From Beta vulgaris subsp. vulgaris (lineage: Eukaryota; Streptophyta; Magnoliopsida; Caryophyllales; Amaranthaceae), in assembly GCF_026745355.1 (NCBI RefSeq), contig NC_079209.1:43661686-43725685 (forward strand): 64,000 bases of DNA, written 5' to 3'. The notes under the pieces were generated by a model that did not search any database, was not told where the DNA came from, and worked only from the letters and a program-made list of their open reading frames with translations. This document shows positions 12,844 to 25,200 of the stretch, in pieces. Position numbers and translations under genes: made by a program. Numbering within the stretch: position 1 is the stretch's first letter; each line of letters opens with the position of its first letter.

Positions 12844-14594
12844 TGTAATACCCCATTATTTTAATATTTATTTAAATAATTAAATATTTATTTTCTAAAA
12901 TAAATATTTTTAAGCAAAGGGTATTTTAGTATCTTCATTGATTTTTAATTATTTTGGCGGAAGATGGCGCCAAAATTGGATTTGTTAAGCTTTTGGTATT
13001 AAATCCTAGTCAAAAAATTTAAGAAACCAAAAAAAAAAAAAAAAAATTTTTTTTAGGGGCCATATATTCCTACGGGATTTATGGTAATGGAGGGATTTTT
13101 TTCCTATAACTTCCAAATTTATGATGAAGGTTACAAATCTTGGTTTAATCTCCTAATTTATGGTGAAGGTTACAAACTATTTAATTTTTAAATTAAGTAC
13201 TACCTATTCTACTCTATAAATACCCATACCTTTAACCATCTTTTCCACACAAAACTTTGAAGAATATACTCTCTTACTTCAAAGTTCTTCTTTCTCTTCT
13301 TATCTATTCTAGTTTTATATTTCTTATTCAAGTTTCAATTTTCTTTGGTTTAAGGAAAATATTTTCATATTTCTTACTCAAAAATATTATGCTCATGATA
13401 GGTCATTCATTTTAATTCATGATTAAGTTCATGGGTAAATTACTTATGTTGGTTATGAAAGTCAAGTATAAGAATAAGTGAAGATACTAGTATACTTTTG
13501 TGCAAGATCAAGGTACGTTATGTAGCTAGATCTTTTGAAATATGTTTTATGTGATAAAGTTGTTTATTGATTTAATGGTTGGATTGGTTTAGAAATTTGG
13601 TTTGAAAAGGTTACAATATTTTATTATTCACTCCTGGAAGTGAAAAGAAGGAATGATTTTATCAATCATTTTTATATAGAAGTTTTGTTATCCTTTTTGG
13701 AAAATTAAATTATTTTTACAAGGAAAGGTTGATTGGTTTTTATGAACTTTGAATGTTCAAAAATTTTTATGAGGAAAGGAGGTTTATTCATGACTTACAA
13801 GTCATTATTATTATATTCCGCTTGATTAATATCAAGAGATTCAAAGTCCACTTGTTGGCAATTATAGTTACCCCTTGATATAGCTCCGTGATGGGATGAC
13901 TAGCTTGGGGGGTGTGCACACTTAGCAAAATAGAAGGGGAGATAAGAAGAGGAATTGTTTTCAGGATTATTTTTAATCCAAGTTGTTTGGAAAGAGTTTA
14001 TTCTTAAAAGGTTATTCTTGAATTACTATTCAAGTGTTTGGAAAGATTTGTTCTTAAAGGTTGTTCTTGAATTATTATTCAAGTGTTTGGAAAGAGTTTG
14101 TTCTTAAAATGTTATTCTTGAATTATTATTAAGTGTTTAAAATAGTTTATTCTTAAAGAGTTATTCTTGAATTATTGGTATGGAGTTTTCGAAATGAAAA
14201 ATTGTTAGAACTAACAAATGTGTTACTTATCTAGTACATTTCGTACTCAGTTTTATACTGACGCGTATTTCTTTTTCCTATTTGGCTTTGCCCTGTTTAC
14301 CTTTTTGGTAAGCAGATTTGCAGGTGAATTTTGGATGTGCATGGGAGCATACTAGGAAGGGGATCTTCACCTAGATTAGATGTTTCATTTATTTTGAGTA
14401 TTGAGACAATATTTACTTTTATTAATAAAGAAGTATTATTATTTTTGGTTAAAGTCTTCCGCTGCAAGCTATTTTGGTTAGTTAGTAGTTAGTTGCCGAA
14501 AGCGTGTTAGTCACGTGACGGTAATACTCCTAAATTACTCAAATATTATTTACTAAATTATTTATTTAAAAGTGAGTAATTTGGGGGTGTTACA
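12844..14594 (+). repeat. 3' LTR of gypsy element
   Basis: TGTAATACCCC to GGGGTGTTACA, 1,751 bp, followed by CAATT. It aligns throughout with the 5' LTR. Many differences are one- or few-base indels rather than substitutions, for example around 12958, 13085, 13215 and 14045. Confidence 0.93.
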
Positions 14595-14599
14595 CAATT

Positions 14600-15219
14600 A
14601 CCCTAACTTTTTAAAAAAAGTGTTAATCCAAATAAAAAAACAATTGATATCTTTTTTTGTTTTCGAAAAACGTGCCCACAACTTAACTTCACAACTTACA
14701 CAGTATAATAATTTTTCATTTTATTTATAGGAATGCCAAGGCTAACTTTTCAAATTCTATATTATATTATTTCCTTAACTCTCAGTGATTATATTATCAA
14801 GTTTCATTTTTTGCAAGGAAATATTACCACTAAAGTCAAGGTATGACGGACAAATATTAAAAAAAAAATAAAAAGTGTAATGAAAAGAAAAACATGTAAA
14901 GGAATAAAACTAAGTTGGATTTTGAATTCCTAAAACTAAATTTGAAAACCAAATTTATCTATAACAAGAACAACGTGTCTTGCATATAACCGGCCACACG
15001 CGAAATTGTAGGTGTGGCCGTGCGCGCGACACCTTGTCAGCCCGTCATCTTATTTTCAAGTGGTTAAATTTTACTCGTTACTCATCAAAATGTAGCTTTT
15101 GACCAGGCGTTGGAAAGATATCGAGCTAAATTGTTATCTCCAACTTGAATATTCCCAAAATATTAAGTGTGCTGTTAGATATGACATTTTAAAGTTGTCC
15201 TTGTGCACAAACCTTTATG
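14600..15219. other. AT-rich spacer, no gene
   Basis: No credible frame. A short inverted repeat CGGCCACAC / GTGTGGCCG lies at about 14991-15021. Otherwise plain AT-rich sequence. Confidence 0.6.
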
Positions 15220-16275
15220 AACAAATGGAGTTACTCTTATGAGCAAATGGAGTTGTATTAATATATGGTTACTCTTAGCAATAAAAGGGTGTTACTCTTA
15301 TAAAAAATGTGGTTACTTTTATTACAAAAGAGAATTGTAATTAGTTTACTTTTATGAATGAATGAGGTTAATTACTCGTATGAAGAAAATGGGCTACTTT
15401 TGTGAACAATTGGGGTTACTTGATCATATAGGATATCATATGATTAAATAAGGTTAATATTGTGAATTAATGAGGTTACTTTTGTGAACAGTTGAGGTTG
15501 CTAGTATATGATTAAACAGGGTCATCTTATTATTAAATTAGTGAGGTTACTTATATGAAAAATGGAGTTAGTTTATTGAACAATTACGGTTACTTGTATG
15601 ATTAAATAGTTAAGTGAGGTTGCTTTTATGAACAAATGAGGTTACTTGTATGAAATAATGGGGCTACTCTTATGAATAAATGGGGGTTACTCATACGATC
15701 AAATAGCATCATCGTATGATTAAATGAGGTCACTCTTGTAAATAAATTATGTTACTCGTATCAATAAATGAGGTTAATTTTATGGATGAATGGGGTTACT
15801 CATTTGGATATATGAGGTTAATTATTAATCAATTTACTCTTATGAATGAATGAGGTTACTCTTTTGAATAAATGTAATTACTTAAATGAGGTTGCTCGTT
15901 TGAATAAATGTAATTACTTAAACGAATTAGCTTTTATGAACCTTTGGGGTTACTCGTATGATTAAATGAGGTTACTCGTGTGATTTATTGAGGTTACTAA
16001 TATGAATAAATGAGGTTACTAATACGATTAAATGAGATTACTCATATGATTAAACAATGTTACTCCAAAAAAATTTAGGGTTACAGATACAATAAAAGGG
16101 GTCACTCTTATAAACAAAATGGGGTTACTTATATGATTAAATGGGATTACCGGTATGACTAAAGGAAGTTACTCCAAAAAATGATTGGGGTTACTCATAT
16201 AACATTTTGAAGGTTATGCATACTAATGAAAGGGGTCACTCTTGTAAACGAATGAGGTTACTTATAAAAACGTGA
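15220..16275. repeat. 1-kb degenerate minisatellite
   Basis: About forty imperfect repeats of a 24-28 bp unit near GAGGTTACTCTTATGAATAA. The GGTTACT core is the most conserved part; spacers vary (ATGATTAAATG, ATGAACAAATG, ATGAATAAATG). Units are diverged and single-base slips are frequent. There is no coding potential on either strand. Confidence 0.85.
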
Positions 16276-16709
16276 TGTAGAAGTATTTATCAATCGTTGG
16301 TTTCTTCACTCTTCTCCATTAGTAATTAATTGATCAAAACGAAATTCAAATCAACTACATACAAAACCAAATGAAATTCAAATAAAAAAATTTAATCAAA
16401 ATACGAAACAACTTCAACATCCTGCTATCTGAAGTGAAAAAACAACTTCGAAATACAACATGAAATTTGAATCAAGTGTGTTTTTTGATTTGCAGTTTCC
16501 AGCTGATAAGTGCGTTTCTAACGCACTTTATGAGCTCCTTTTCGTTTGGTTTGCTCCTCTTTATTCCCTTAACTTCCCTCTTTCTTCCGTATTTCCTTCT
16601 CTATTTCTTTCACTTGATCATAGTGACATTTTGCTAGATTTTCGATCACAATTAACTGAATTTCTAGTACAATTGCTTCCACAATGTTTTCCCGTGCTTT
16701 AATTGTAGG
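16276..16709. other. Spacer, no supported gene
   Basis: An 80-codon frame at 16460-16702 has no recognisable domain, no promoter or intron support, and abuts an LTR start. I do not call it as a gene. Confidence 0.5.
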
Positions 16710-18150
16710 TGTTACCTTTTCTGAGGTCGAGAGTTGGGAGACACGACATAAGGCGGGAGTTTTGAGGAGTTTGCTCGCGCGAAAAAAGAAGAAACAAAGT
16801 GTGAGCTGAGAGCTTTGTGCTTCTGCACTACCTTAGAAGTGCCCGCACACATTGCTGCGCCCGCACTTGACAACGGTGCGCCTGCACCACCTTGCAGATT
16901 GAGTGCCTAAAAATCAGTAAGTTAGGTGCACCCGCACCATCTCTGAGGTGCGCCCGCACCAAATTCAATGGTGCACCTGCACCATCCTGCGAGGTTCGCA
17001 CCCCATAAAATAGTAACTTTGGTGCCCCCGCACCACTTATTTTCGTCAGAAATTATGTAAGGCTCAAGCCTAATTATTACAAGGAGTTAATTAGTTTTTG
17101 GATTTAGCTTTATTTTATGTTTTGGGAGACTATTATTAGGGTTTACATTAGAGAGAAAAACACCTTAGTTTTGTTTAAGATTTAAAGATTCTAGATCAAA
17201 GTTTTTGATTTTTCTACACATTGAAGGTACTTTTTATTCAATTAGTTTCAAAGTTTTCAATTTTCATCCTCTCTTTTCTTGTTATTCTTTGTTCTTCCTT
17301 ATTATTAGATCTCATATATTGTAGTTTCTTAATTGCTTATTTTTATTAGAATTATGATCCCTTAATCATATTTAGCCCTAGATTAGTTATAGAATTTATG
17401 TCTTTATGCTTAGAATCCATGATTAGTGAGTTGTCTCGCTCCTATCTAGGGTTAGGCTGAAAGTACGGAATAGGGTTTAAATGTATTGTTAATGTGATTG
17501 TGATGATCCAAAGATGATTATGCATTGATCTTGGTGTTTTGAAGCCTTATGATAGATATTGATCAAATTTATGCTTTGGTATTTTGATTTCAAATGTTCT
17601 TAATCGAATTTTGAACTCTTTTATCATCCCCATGAATTAATTTAATTTCTAGGCTAAGATATTGGGTAGAAATTAAGGGAATCCTTGTATAAGGGGTTTT
17701 TCGAATTTATTGAATCTCTTAATCAATTGATTAAAGGTCATTCTAAAGAGGATTTAGTTGATTGATTAAGCGATTATTCTTAAGGACCATTCGAGAGAGG
17801 ACCCGAGTATCTTAGAGGAAAACTAAACATTGCATAATCGTCGCCTTTGAATCACAATTCCATTAATGATCGTTGTTCCCACTTTGATCCATACTAGTAA
17901 CCTTAACTCTAGTGTCTACCTATTTATTTCATCTCGTGTTATTTGCTAGTTCTTTGATAATAATTAGTTTTAGTTGTTACCAAATCATATTTAAAATCCC
18001 CTAAAATCACTCAATTAGGTAATCTAGACTTGATTAATTTTGATTAATCCCATTTTTCTTGTGGATCTCACTGACTTGCCTTTACTACATTCTTTGTAAT
18101 TGCTTGTTAGGTTTTATAAATTTTGTTTGAAAAGCTATTTTTGGTGCTGG
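16710..18150 (+). repeat. LTR of an Athila/Tat-like gypsy element (copy 1)
   Basis: It starts TGTTACC at 16710. The 3' part contains the usual phrases of this lineage (TTGTGGATCTCACTGACTTG near 18060). Downstream ATTTTTGGTGCTGGGGAAAA at 18138-18157 resembles a decayed Tat/Athila primer site region (TTTTGGCGCC...GGGGA). The exact right end is not clear. At 16830-17040 it has a run of GGTGCGCCCGCACC-type repeats. A shorter copy lies at 28597-29106. Confidence 0.7.
16830..17035. repeat. GGTGC-NNNN-GCACC short palindrome array
   Basis: Within the Tat-like LTR, seven or so iterations of the form GGTGC(G/A)CC(C/T)GCACC occur spaced 15-45 bp. Each is a potential 5-bp-stem hairpin. The second LTR copy has a reduced set at 28740-28850. 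Confidence 0.7.
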
Positions 18151-18421
18151 GGAAAACGTGCTATTGATTGAAGTTTTTCTAAGTTTAATGTTGCTTAGTT
18201 GATTTCTATTTTATTTTTTGTATTGTGGTTGTTATTTGCTAATCCTCTACTTAGCTTTGTTGTGTTACATGAGAAGAGTAGCTCATGGTTCACCCACTTT
18301 GCCTCTAGATCTAGAAATTGACTGTACTTTGGGAAAGCTTTGAAAAAATTTGGAGCAATTTTCTCTATAATTCGAACCATCTTCACCAGTCTCAAGTACA
18401 ACAAGTGAAATTGAATCAGAT

Positions 18422-18635
18422 ATGGGTGAAGCAAATCCACAACACTTTAGGGATTTCAGAAATCCGGATTCCTGTGTTCTTCAAGGTGGCATTCGACTTT
18501 CCACCTCTACTACTAATTTCAGTATTCATCCTCAGTTCACTCGGATGGTGAAAGTAGAACAATTTGTGGAGGATCGGATGGAGATCCTGTTGACCATCTT
18601 GATAGGTTTCTTGAGATCTGAGATCTGTGCAAGGA
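18422..18635 (+). pseudogene. gag: gag start of the Tat-like element, truncated
   Basis: ATG at 18422 opens a frame ending in the phrase FSIHPQFTRMVKVEQF, which then shifts by one to GGSDGDPVDHLDRFLEI. This matches the N-terminal gag of Athila/Tat elements, where a QFGG phrase precedes a HLxxFLEIC phrase. A stop follows, and the reading is cut after 18635 by a Helitron-type end. The rest of gag-pol and the 3' LTR are absent here. Confidence 0.7.
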
Positions 18636-19676
18636 TCTCTATTATATAAGCGGAGGGGGGAGCTATGGTGTCCCCTCTTGAAAAGACTTAGATACCCTTA
18701 ATTTCACAAAAATTAATAGGAAAAATTGACATGAATAATCCCAACTTTCACCAGTCTTCTAAAAATAATCTCAACTTTGTAGTGTTGTAGAATAATCTTA
18801 ACTTTAGAGAATACCTTCTCAAAATAATCCGAGCTATTAATTTTCTATATATTATAGACCTAAAATGGATTAGTGTAGGTAAGAAAAGTGATACTTTAGT
18901 TTATTATGAGAAGATTCTCTCAAAATTAGGATTATTCTGGAATAATTCAAAGTTGAAGTTGGGATTATTTTGAGAAGACAGCTGAAAGTTGAGATTATTC
19001 ATGTCAATTTTTCCAAATTAATAAAGAAAAGATTTTCTAATTCTTCCCTCATTAAATATATTGGTAATAAGGAAAGTTCAACATTACTAAAAAGACATAA
19101 ATAAAAAGTCATGGTAACTCTAACTTCAATATATGAATCTACGTTATTATTGCACTTCCACATCACAAATAAATCTTTGATTCATTATCTTTTCAATTGC
19201 ATACTAATAATATTAACCACACATGTCGTAAGGATCGTACCATTAATTTGAATATTGAGGTTCCAAATATTATCTTAAAGGGAAAAATGTGTTTGCTCCT
19301 AGTACGTACTATGTCTTTTTATGATAAATGCATACAAGTTTAAAATAAGAATATATATGCAAAGGCAGTAGATATATCATTCCAATCCCAACTCGTCGAT
19401 GAATATGTTAAGATAATGCCGCACAAATAATCATAAGAAATTTTTCTTATTCTAACCTTAGTTGAAACGTTCATCATAAATCACAATCGAAAGTCCAATA
19501 ATAGTGTTGTTTTAGATTAGGCGAAAATATTTTTAGTGAATTACATAATTATGAGTAAAATATTGTCAACGAACTGCATAATTATGATAAACAACAAATT
19601 TGTTTAATTGTCCAATATTGTATCAAAGACATTTATTTCTTCCAATGGAGAAAATAAAATTTAATTTATAACCATA
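18636..19676 (+). mobile_element. Helitron-like segment A (5' terminus)
   Basis: TCTCTATTATATAAGC begins here, preceded by A, as expected for rolling-circle Helitrons, which insert between A and T and begin TC. The same start and downstream phrase (GAGCTATGGTGTCCCC, GAAAAGACTTA) recur at 19677 and in part at 21808. No Rep/helicase gene is present, so it is non-autonomous. It carries a Mutator-like MITE and otherwise AT-rich non-coding DNA. No separate 3' end was found before the next copy. Confidence 0.6.
18719..19014. mobile_element. Mutator-like MITE with 9-bp target duplication
   Basis: 296 bp with long terminal inverted repeats starting GGAAAAATTGACATGAATAA and ending in the mirror image TTATTCATGTCAATTTTTCC. 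It is flanked by AAATTAATA on both sides (18710-18718 and 19015-19023). A 9-bp duplication is diagnostic for the Mutator superfamily. Non-coding. Confidence 0.85.
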
Positions 19677-19708
19677 TCTCTATTATATAAGCCAAGGGAG
19701 AGCTATGG

Positions 19709-21755
19709 TGTAATAGCCCTATTTTTAAGTGCGTTTATTTGATGTTGATTATGGTTATTTAAGGTAATTATGTTTCGGGAAATTCTTATTTTATTTGAGT
19801 TGGAGTATGAATTATTTTGCCGTGTTGTAATATATTTGTTATATGAACTCTATGTAGTTATTATTAATTTTATTATGGTTCTTAGTGTGATTTGCGGATT
19901 ATTTTCCCGAAATAGAAACCCAAATTGTCTTTGTCGGTTATATGGCGAAACAACAAAACCAATCTACTTCCCCATTTGTTTGGTCGGTCAATACAAGATA
20001 GAACTTCAAAACCCAAACCTCATAAAACTCTCTCTCCCGTGTCCTCTGTTCTCTCTAAACCCCCAAAACTGAAAAAACCCAAACCCCAATTGAGGAAACC
20101 CGAAAACCTTCTCTCGTTCACCTTCGCCTACGCGTCGCCGGCGATTCTTCCATGCTCGCCGGAGTTTCCCCCTTGTCGGCGCCGTTGATGTTCTTGTTTT
20201 CTCTCTCCTCCCATGTTTCGTCGCTGCTGTTGTTGCTTTGAGTTGTTGCTCGATGAACAGTCGCCGGAATCTTGTCGCGCTACTGTTGTTCGTGGCTGGT
20301 GGTGTTGCCGTTGTTCTGCTCTTCTCGCCGGTGCTCAGTCATCTTCGAAGACTCGAAACCTCCCGCTGTCCCTGTTCTTCGCTGCTCCTAGTAGAGCAGA
20401 GGTAATTTACCTCTTTGTTTTTAATTTTAGAATTCTTGATTAGTAAACCCAATTTATATTCAGATTATGGTTAAGAGTTTAATTATGGGGTATTAGTTTA
20501 ATTGTGGTGGTTGATGTTGTTTGTGTTGTTGTAGTGTTGTTCTTGTTGTTGTCCTGTTTTAGTGTCGTTGTTTTGGTTGATGTTGTGGTGCTTTATTAAA
20601 TTGTTGGAGTAGTTGTTATAGGTTGTTGTTCTTCTGTTCTTGTAGTTGCTGTCCTTTGTTGTTATTGTTGATGCGTTGTCGTTGTAATTGTTATTGGTTG
20701 TTGTTGGTGGTGGAGTTGTTGTAGTTGTGTTGGTTTATAAAAGAAGAGAGGTTGTTGAATTAGTTTGGCAAGAGTTAAGTTTAGTTAGTTTTGTTCTACA
20801 ATTTAGAGTTATTAATTGAGGATTAAGGAAATTCGAATATCTAGGTGGAGGATTGCTAGATTGGGAATTGGTTATGGATTCGCTTTGTAGTTTAGATTAG
20901 TTTAAGGATAGTTACTAATTATTGTTATCATTGTGAGGTTATTATTGGAGGATAATTATGGAATTGAATCTCATTTGGAGATGAAGATTATTGAAGGAGG
21001 TTGTGTTGTTGGAATTGGAATGCGTTCAGGTAACTTTTATGTTCAGTAAAATGTATTACCTATGCCCATGTGTGTGAATCTCTTTGTTATGTTTTCGTAA
21101 ATAACTTCGTACTATGGCTATAGATATGAATGTGATGATGAAATGTCATTGATTGATTATGAATATGCAAATGTTTTGCTGGCGTAGTTTATGAACTGAA
21201 AATAGAAAGTGGGCAAGGTATGGGTGGAGGATGGTTACTTCTTTTGACCTGATACGGTCAGCTCTGCTCCATAACGAACCTTGGGGGTAGTATTGCTGGG
21301 CTCCATAACGAACCTTGGAGGCAGCGTTTTTCCTTTGTCCAATGCCCGTACTTGCCACTGATTGTTTAAGAGAGTGAGCTATGACAGCGTTGTAATGAAA
21401 TGAAAACGATTTGAGAAATAAAATGTTTATAACGGGCTGAAGTAAAGGTTATGAGTTTTCCACTCATTTTGGAATTTTGTTTGTTTTGTATTTTTCCCCT
21501 GAATTTGCAGGTTTGGTATCAAGAGCTCGAGAATGGAAGTGAAGCAAGATTATGATGTCGTCCTAGATCAAGGATTGAGTTTGTATTCTAGATAGTTGTT
21601 TATATTTCATTGTATATAATATTTGGGAATATTAGTTGAGATATTGGTGTAATTAAGGATATTTTTCCGCTGCTATTTTATTAATCAAGATTTGGATTCT
21701 AGGTTATGGTTGTTGATTGTGTTTCTCTAGCAGCTCGGAAGATCGGGCTGTTACA
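19709..21755 (+). mobile_element. Solo LTR (2,047 bp) with TATGG target duplication
   Basis: TGTAATAGCCC to GGGCTGTTACA, flanked by TATGG at 19704-19708 and 21756-21760. There is no gag, pol, primer site or second LTR, so it is a solo LTR, the product of LTR-LTR recombination. It interrupts the Helitron-like phrase GAGCTATGG/TGTCCCC. TTTTCCGCTGC near 21665 links it to the gypsy LTR type of 5410. The interior has CT- and GTT-rich low complexity (20020-20200, 20490-20730). Frames of 70-100 codons inside are not genes. Confidence 0.88.
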
Positions 21756-21807
21756 TATGGTGTCCCCCTTTTGAAAAGACTTAAATACTCTTAATCTCAC
21801 AAATCTA

Positions 21808-21821
21808 TCTCTATTACATAA
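21808..21821 (+). mobile_element. Helitron-like 5' terminus C
   Basis: TCTCTATTACATAA after an A. It continues past the hAT insertion at 25925 as GGGAAGAGGGGAGC. The last eight bases are the hAT target duplication. Confidence 0.55.
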
Positions 21822-21832
21822 TAGCGGTGTGC

Positions 21833-21990
21833 AAAAAAATCCAATCCGGTTATCCGTTGATCCGATCCGAATTTTCGGATATCCGATCCGATTTTTGAAA
21901 TTCGGATTTTTCGGATCGGATATCTGAAAAAATATCGGGTTTTCGGATCGGATACGGATTGGATTTTTGAACATATCGGATATCCGAAAA
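21833..21990. repeat. Left subterminal motif array of the hAT element
   Basis: Clustered, partly palindromic copies of TTCGGATATCCGA, CGGATCGGAT and relatives next to the left terminus. Mirrored by the array at 25748-25905. Such repeats are typical transposase-binding regions. Confidence 0.8.
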
Positions 21991-22217
21991 CCCGAATATT
22001 AAAAAAGTGTAAAAAATTTCAATATGGGCTGCTAGTAGTCTGCTACTCCTGCTAGCCCAACAGATAATAAAAAAATTTCAAAGTTCACGCCTTCACGGAC
22101 TATTTTCTCACGCCTCACGCAAAACCCTAGAGACCTAGTTCTCTCACGCCTCTCTCAGTCTCTCTAGTCTTCAGTCTTCACTTCACGGCTGCCGATGCCG
22201 GTGCCGGAGCAACTAAA

Positions 22218-25200
22218 ATGGAACGCACGACCGGGAAATTACCAGATTCGTCCAAGTCTGGGGTAAGTTATCCTCTCTCTCCATTTTTTTGTGCGGTAAA
22301 CTGTTCGTCATTTTTCGGATTTTCGCACTTCATAGTTCATTCAGTCATTGCTCTGCTCTCTTTCTCTCTCCATTTTTTATTTTTTGAGAAATTTTCGAGC
22401 AAGTTCAGTGTTGTTAGTTGATGGGCTGCTATTTTTTTTGCTGTTCGTCATTTTTCGAGCAAGTTCAGACAATGCACACCCCTACTCTTGATATTGTTTG
22501 ACTTGATTCCTGTTGTAGTCTGCATTTTGCTGGATTGCGTATTTGTCAGCAGAATTCTGAGAATCGTGCTATGCTCATGATCCTTTTGTGATCATTTGTG
22601 GTCCGGCGTGAATTTTTCAGGTTAAATAAAGAAGTTTGCTGATAAACTGTTTTATTTCAAGTTGCACATCATTGTAATTATTGCTGTTGTATCATAGTTG
22701 AAAGTTTCTGGATTTTATGTTGTATTGGTTGTAATGTTTTTGAACAATGAATTTAGTCTTATATCATGGTTTCCTAGGGTGACTCTACTGTTAAATATTA
22801 ATATATTATGGAATTGTATGTTTAGTTAATTAGTTGTGTAGAATGTAGATGGCAGTGGACAGTAGGGATGATTAATTGATATGTCAAAGGAATTGTATGT
22901 CCACTGTCCACTGGTGTGTATTATGTGTAATGTGTATGTCCATTTTTTTAATAATAGTGATCCAAATAATGTTGAATTGGTGATGATTGATTGATTGTAT
23001 TGGTTTGCACTTTGCAGAATATGGCATCATCATCGTTTGATGATAATGATGCACATAAATTTCCTACTTATGTGGATTTGTTGATGGAAGAAGCTGACGG
23101 TTTGGATGAAACTAATGAGGAAGAAGATTCTGATGATGTAGAAGAGATTAGCCAAGTGAAGAAGAAGAAGAAGACTTCAAAAACTTCTACAAAGACAAAG
23201 AAAGAAACAAATGCTTCAACTGGTGAGAGGAAGAAAAAATCAAAATGGTGGGCACATTATGATAAAACCGAGGATCCTACCTTTGCTTCTTGTAAGTATT
23301 GCAAGACTCGTATTGGATGTGGTAGTAAAAATGGCACTACTCCCTTAGCAAATCATGTTAGGAGATGTAAATTATATCTTCCGAATTTGGATAAGAAGCA
23401 AAAATTGATTGATTTTGAAACTCAGAGTCATGTTAATGAGGATGGAGTTTGGAAACCATTAGTGTTCCAAAACTTTGGGAATATGATCCTGATCTTTGTA
23501 GAAAAAAGCTTGCTAAGATGCTTATTGTGGATGAATTGCCTTTTGTTTTTGTTGAACGTGAAGGCTTTCATGATTTTTGTAAGGCTTTAAATCCTAGATT
23601 TGTTCTTCCTTCCCGCACAACTGCACTAGAGATTGTTATAGTCTTTTCATTGAAAAAAGAAATGATTGAAAGTTTCTTTTAAGAACTTGCATTCTAGGAT
23701 TTGCCTTACTACGGACACTTGGACATCTGGTCAAAATTTGAGTTACATGTGTTTGACTGCCCATTTTATTGATGATGATTGGAATTTACATAAGAGGTTA
23801 TTAACTTTTGTCCTATTGCTGGCCATTCTGGGCAACTAATTGGTAGGGCGGTCGAAAAATGTTTGAATGAATGGGGTTTGAAAAATATTATGACAGTGAC
23901 TGTGGATAATGCTAGTTCTAATGATTTGGCAATTGATTACTTGAAAAGAAGACTTAACATTTGGGAGTCTAGTGTCTTGGAAGGTCAATATTTGCATATG
24001 AGATGTGCATCTCATATTTTAAATTTGATTGTACGAGAGGGTCTACGAGAGCTTGATGTGTCCATCTTGAAAGTTCGAACTCTTGTGAGGTATGTTAGGT
24101 CCTCTCCTACTAGACTTTTAAGGTTTAAAACATGCATAGAAGAGGAGAAAGAAGATAGTAAAAGTCTTGTTACTTTGGATGTTGAGACACGATGGAATTC
24201 CACATTTTTAATGCTTGAATCGGCTATCAAGTTTAAAAAGGCATTTGCAAGCTTATACATGAAAGATTCCTCTTGTTTTAAAGAATTGAAGAAGCTTGGT
24301 GGTGGTCCTAAGGAAGATGATTGGAAGAGGATTGCTAGTTTTTTGCCTTTCTTAAGTGTCTTTTATGATGCAACATTGAGGTTATCGGGTTCTCGCTATG
24401 TGACTTGCAATGCTTATGCTCATGAGATTTATGGGACTAGATTAATGATTTCCAACAATCAAGGTTCCGATGATGAGGGTATTAGGAAAATGGCAACCCA
24501 AATGATGACAAAGTATGACAAATACTATGGAAATGTTGAAAATATCAATATTTTGGTGTTTGTAGCAGTTATCCTTGATCCTAGGCACAAAATGAACTAT
24601 GTTGATTGGGTTGTGCGGGATTCCTATGATGAAACAAAAGCCACTCTTTTGAGCCTTAAGATTAAGATGGTTCTACAATCTTTGTTTGATTCTTATGCTT
24701 CTTCTATGCCTCGTTCAAAGGCCGGTCCTACTTCTTCTTCTACTTCTACATCTTCTTCTGTTTTCATACAAAGTGGAGGAAAAATTTACCTTCAAGAGCT
24801 CATGACGGCCAAATATCAAAGGAATACGGGTTGTTCTTTGACTAATGTGAACAAAAGTGAGTTGGAGAAATATTTAGAAGATGCATGTGAAAGTCATGTT
24901 CCAACTTTTGAATTAAAATGGTGGAAATATCAATACAAGAGATATCCTATACTTTATAAGATGGCGAAAGATGTGCTTGCTATTCCTATATCTACCGTTG
25001 CATCGGAATCGGCATTTAGTACGAGAGGTCGCGTACTTGACTCTTTTCGCACTTCATTGTCTCCTAAAATGGTTGAAGCACTTGTTTGCACACAAGATTG
25101 GCTACGTACTTCACGTGCACCTCTTGTAGTAAAGGAGAGTTTGCTTGCTTTAGAACAAATGGAGGAAGGTATATTTTATGATTTTTATTCGCTATTTCTA

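Larger units (their letters stand above)
5410..14594 (+). mobile_element. Full-length Ty3/gypsy chromovirus-type retrotransposon (Tekay/Del-like), decayed
   Basis: It has two LTRs (5410-7185, 12844-14594), an initiator-tRNA-Met primer site at 7189, gag, protease, reverse transcriptase, RNase H, integrase and chromodomain remnants in that order, a polypurine tract, and CAATT target duplication. Domain order and the C-terminal chromodomain indicate a chromovirus; the long LTRs fit Tekay/Del. Every gene is broken by stops and single-base indels, so it is not autonomous as read. It would encode the machinery for RNA-mediated transposition. Confidence 0.93.

Noticed and set aside
15220..16275. Possible CRISPR-like array
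   Set aside because: Units are 24-28 bp, degenerate, without distinct unique spacers, and the DNA is plant nuclear. It is a decayed minisatellite.
19770..20443. Several frames of 76-100 codons with a Cys/Arg-rich part
   Set aside because: They lie entirely inside a solo LTR bounded by TATGG duplications. No intron or domain support.
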